9,160 nucleotides of DNA, from positions 1 to 9,160 of the forward strand of contig JAITJA010000093.1 in NCBI GenBank assembly GCA_031279175.1, given 5' to 3'. Made by a program: the position numbers and the translations under genes. Every line of letters begins with the position of its first letter. Position 1 is the first letter of the stretch. Of this stretch, positions 7,691 through 9,160 are shown one piece after another. Origin of the DNA: Odoribacteraceae bacterium (GTDB lineage: Bacteria; Bacteroidota; Bacteroidia; Bacteroidales; Marinifilaceae). The notes under the pieces were generated by a model, which was not told where the DNA came from, did no database searches, and saw only the letters and a list, made by a program, of their open reading frames with translations.

Positions 7691-8730
7691 CGCTCCCTTA
7701 CCGTTAAAGGCCGCGCCGCGTCACCCTCGTTCAGGGAGCGCGCGCCGGCAGTGATCACGATCTCGCCCTCTTCCACGCCGCCGGAGAGGAGCACCGAACC
7801 GTCGCGCTCGATGGCCGCGACCTCGACTTCCCGCGAGGAGACGGCGCGCCGGCCCGGGTCGTATATCCAGACAAACGCGCGGTCGTCGCGCTCGAAAAGA
7901 GCGGGGTACGGGAGAGAAAACAACGCCGGCTGGCGGGGATTATACCGGATCTCGACCGTCACGGTCGTCCCGGGAGAGAGCCGTCCCCCCGCCCCATCCC
8001 TCGTTCTCAGGCGCGCCGCGTGCAGCTGGTCCAGGCCCGTGCCGGGAGTGACGCTAACCAGGTCTAACGCGAACGTTTTCCCGGGATACTCCACGGAAGT
8101 ACAACTGAAACCGGCCACCTGCCCGCGCCGCGCGACTGTCGACGGGGCAACGCGTATCTCGACTTCCGCGAGGCCGTCGCCAACGATCGAGAAGACGGGC
8201 GTCCCCGCGCCGACGATCTCGCCTGCCTCGCGGAATCGCTGTTGCACGCGACCGGCAAACGGGGCGACGAGCCGCGTGTCTTCCAGCGCGTTCGCGTGCG
8301 CCTCGCGCTTGGCGGTGATTTGTTGAAGGCCATGAACGGCCTTGTCCCTGTCGTTGGACGCGACGCTCCCCGACGCGTGTAACGCGATGATTCTCTCCGC
8401 CTCGGCTTTAATCCCGAGGTACTCGGCGTCGGTGGCGGCGAGTTGCAACTTGTAATCGCGGTCGTCCATCACGGCGAGCGTCTCTCCTTGCCTGACGGTA
8501 TCGCCCGCGTCGACGAGCGCGCGCGCGATCTTACCGGATACCTTGAACGAGAGCCTCGCCGTTGTCCCCGCTTTTACTTTTCCCGGGAAGTGCTCCTTCA
8601 GACCTTCCCGGTAGATCCTGACGGTGTCTACTTTTACTACCCGCGCCGTTTCTTGTCTTGTCTTGCCGCGCGTGCAGGACACGAGCGCGAGTACCAGCAG
8701 TGGCATTGAAATAAGATGGGTCTTTTTCAT
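7687..8730 (-). CDS. RND efflux periplasmic adaptor (membrane fusion) lipoprotein
   Basis: The adaptor bridges the RND pump and the TolC-like channel in the periplasm. From the ATG at 8730 it has 347 residues. The signal peptide is MKKTHLISMPLLVLALVSC, with lipobox LVSC, so Cys19 is probably lipidated and anchors the protein. A beta-barrel strand region (about 30-58) is followed by the first lipoyl half (LSFKVSGKIARALVDAGDTV, 60-79, then GETLAVMDD). A short alpha-helical hairpin spans about 95-150, and the second lipoyl half is LVAPFAGRVQQRFREAGEIV (154-173). The beta-barrel domain covers about 185-265 and the membrane-proximal domain about 270-345, including VLLSGGVEEGEIVITAGA. An in-frame ATG at 8745 would prepend MKKTV, and a GTG at 8775 would extend it further. 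I chose 8730 for the compact signal peptide. The stop overlaps the pump start (ATGA). It is the first gene of the operon. Confidence 0.94.
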   Translation of the reverse strand: MKKTHLISMPLLVLALVSCTRGKTRQETARVVKVDTVRIYREGLKEHFPGKVKAGTTARLSFKVSGKIARALVDAGDTVRQGETLAVMDDRDYKLQLAATDAEYLGIKAEAERIIALHASGSVASNDRDKAVHGLQQITAKREAHANALEDTRLVAPFAGRVQQRFREAGEIVGAGTPVFSIVGDGLAEVEIRVAPSTVARRGQVAGFSCTSVEYPGKTFALDLVSVTPGTGLDQLHAARLRTRDGAGGRLSPGTTVTVEIRYNPRQPALFSLPYPALFERDDRAFVWIYDPGRRAVSSREVEVAAIERDGSVLLSGGVEEGEIVITAGARSLNEGDAARPLTVRER

Positions 8731-8784
8731 GACTGTTTTTTTCATGTTTATATAAAGCATTAATCGAAAATCCACGCGTTTGCA

Positions 8785-8804
8785 CGAGTATCTCGCGATA
8801 CTCG
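8785..8804. promoter_or_regulatory. Perfect 8-bp inverted repeat in the efflux leader, candidate operator
   Basis: CGAGTATC and GATACTCG are exact reverse complements around a 4-base TCGC spacer. The site lies about 10-30 nt downstream of the expected transcription start and 55 bp before the adaptor ATG. A 20-bp symmetrical site there suits a dimeric repressor such as a TetR- or MarR-type protein, common controllers of RND operons. It could instead act as an RNA hairpin in the 5' leader. No regulator gene is in the window, so the binding protein is unknown. Confidence 0.5.
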
Positions 8805-8819
8805 CCCCCCCGATCGCTA

Positions 8820-8827
8820 CAAATATA
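8820..8827 (-). promoter_or_regulatory. Bacteroidota-type -7 box for the efflux operon
   Basis: The minus strand reads TATATTTG, an exact TAnnTTTG match, preceded by an A-rich stretch (AATAACAAAAAACAT). Transcription would begin near 8813, giving a leader of about 80 nt that includes the 8785-8804 palindrome. No clear TTTG is present at the -33 position, which weakens the call slightly. Confidence 0.65.
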
Positions 8828-8853
8828 ATGTTTTTTGTTATTCCACGCTCTCT

Positions 8854-8868
8854 CCCGGGCTTCCCGGG
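8854..8868. repeat. CCCGGG inverted/direct pair upstream of the efflux promoter
   Basis: Two CCCGGG palindromes are separated by CTT, giving a 6-bp stem with a 3-base loop. It sits just upstream of the expected -33 region of the efflux promoter. No T-run follows on either strand, so it is not a good terminator. Apart from this, 8828-8899 holds nothing recognisable. Confidence 0.3.
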
Positions 8869-8899
8869 CGACGCGCCCCCGTCAACCTGTCGTCACGAA

Positions 8900-8916
8900 C
8901 GGGGATACGCTCCCCG
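8900..8916. repeat. CGGGGA...TCCCCG hairpin at the start of the repeat mosaic
   Basis: CGGGGA and TCCCCG are perfect 6-bp arms around a 5-base TACGC loop. Its arms match the GGGGA/TCCCC arms seen repeatedly further right, so it is probably the outermost unit of the same repeat mosaic. Confidence 0.45.
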
Positions 8917-8919
8917 GGT

Positions 8920-9020
8920 GTTTCAGGTATCACATGACGCTTGGCCCCGGGCCCGGGGAAGGTTTCAGGTATCACATGACGCTTGGCCCAACTCCCGGGG
9001 AAGGTTTCAGGTATTCCCCG
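8920..9020. repeat. 42-bp tandem repeat, two full copies and a stub
   Basis: Copies begin at 8920, 8962 and 9004. The first 28 bases (GTTTCAGGTATCACATGACG then CTTGGCCC) are identical in copies 1 and 2, as are the last 10 (CCCGGGGAAG). The only differences are four consecutive bases between these blocks (CGGG against AACT). Copy 3 keeps GTTTCAGGTAT and then diverges. CGGGGAA (8996-9002) and TTCCCCG (9014-9020) pair across the junction. The unit lies in non-coding DNA upstream of the efflux promoter; function is unknown. Confidence 0.85.
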
Positions 9021-9033
9021 AAGATTCCTTGAC

Positions 9034-9160
9034 GCGGGGAAAGTGTCCCGCGGGGGGGAAAGTCTCCCCAGACCGCGGGGAAGGTTTCCCCCCGGCGGGA
9101 AAGTCTCCCTGGACCGTGGGGAAGGTTTCCCCCCGGCGGGAAAGTCTCCCTGGACCGTGG
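9034..9160. repeat. 41-bp tandem repeat of hairpin half-units, running off the window
   Basis: Full copies are at 9058-9098 and 9099-9139, and a third starts at 9140 and is cut by the window end. Copies 1 and 2 differ at three of 41 positions, all transitions. Each unit holds two half-units spaced alternately about 19 and 22 bp: GGGAAAGTCTCCC and GGGGAAGGTTTCCCC. The second is a perfect GGGGAA/TTCCCC stem with a 3-base loop. A degenerate half-unit (GCGGG...CCCGC) lies at 9034-9051. Since 41 is not a multiple of three, the array is unlikely to be coding. It shares the core GGGGAAGGTTTC with the 42-bp repeat to its left. Confidence 0.85.

Noticed and set aside
8731..8775. GTG (8775) or ATG (8760) as the adaptor start
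   Set aside because: They add a charged stretch ahead of the lipoprotein signal peptide without improving it; ATG 8730 or 8745 gives a standard signal sequence.
8920..9003. CRISPR-like array: 28-base repeat beginning GTTTC with regular spacing
   Set aside because: The interval between repeats is only 14 bases and is mostly conserved (10 of 14), far too short and similar for spacers. There are just two full copies and no cas gene.
8835..9032. Plus-strand 65-codon ORF as a real gene
   Set aside because: It crosses into repeat DNA, has no family similarity or promoter, and overlaps the efflux promoter region; kept only as a low-interest finding.

Overview
The window looks like chromosomal DNA from a GC-rich member of the Bacteroidota, probably Bacteroidales. 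Three things point there. Two promoter candidates match the Bacteroidota -7 consensus TAnnTTTG, start regions are A/T-rich with little Shine-Dalgarno signal, and the left-edge gene encodes a short ECF sigma factor of the FecI-like kind common in that phylum. CGCG is very frequent. Genus cannot be supported from the sequence alone. All five confident genes lie on the minus strand, so transcription runs from right to left, and the large plus-strand open frames are shadows of GC-rich genes.

Right edge (about 8,880-9,160): no convincing gene. The stretch is a mosaic of short GC-rich tandem repeats. There are two copies and a stub of a 42-bp unit, then more than two copies of a 41-bp unit, all built around a GGGGAAGGTTTC-like core and self-complementary GGGGA...TCCCC arms. 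The array runs off the window.

8,828-3,159: a complete tripartite efflux operon. It starts from a TAnnTTTG promoter (8,820-8,827). The leader carries a perfect 8-bp inverted repeat (8,785-8,804) that could be an operator. The genes are a lipoprotein periplasmic adaptor, an RND inner-membrane pump and a TolC-like outer-membrane factor, joined by 4-bp ATGA stop/start overlaps. Together they should form one envelope-spanning, proton-driven exporter of unknown substrate. No regulator gene is visible. A hairpin followed by TGTTTT (3,051-3,069) is the likely operon end.

2,982-596: a second transcription unit, with its own TAnnTTTG promoter, encoding peptidase T (pepT) and the adenine DNA glycosylase MutY (mutY), again joined by an ATGA overlap. 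547-1: an ECF sigma factor whose 3' end is cut by the window edge. It starts 48 bp after mutY and may be cotranscribed.

Nothing here is a clear novel system. The least explained material is the repeat mosaic and the operator-like palindrome controlling the pump operon.
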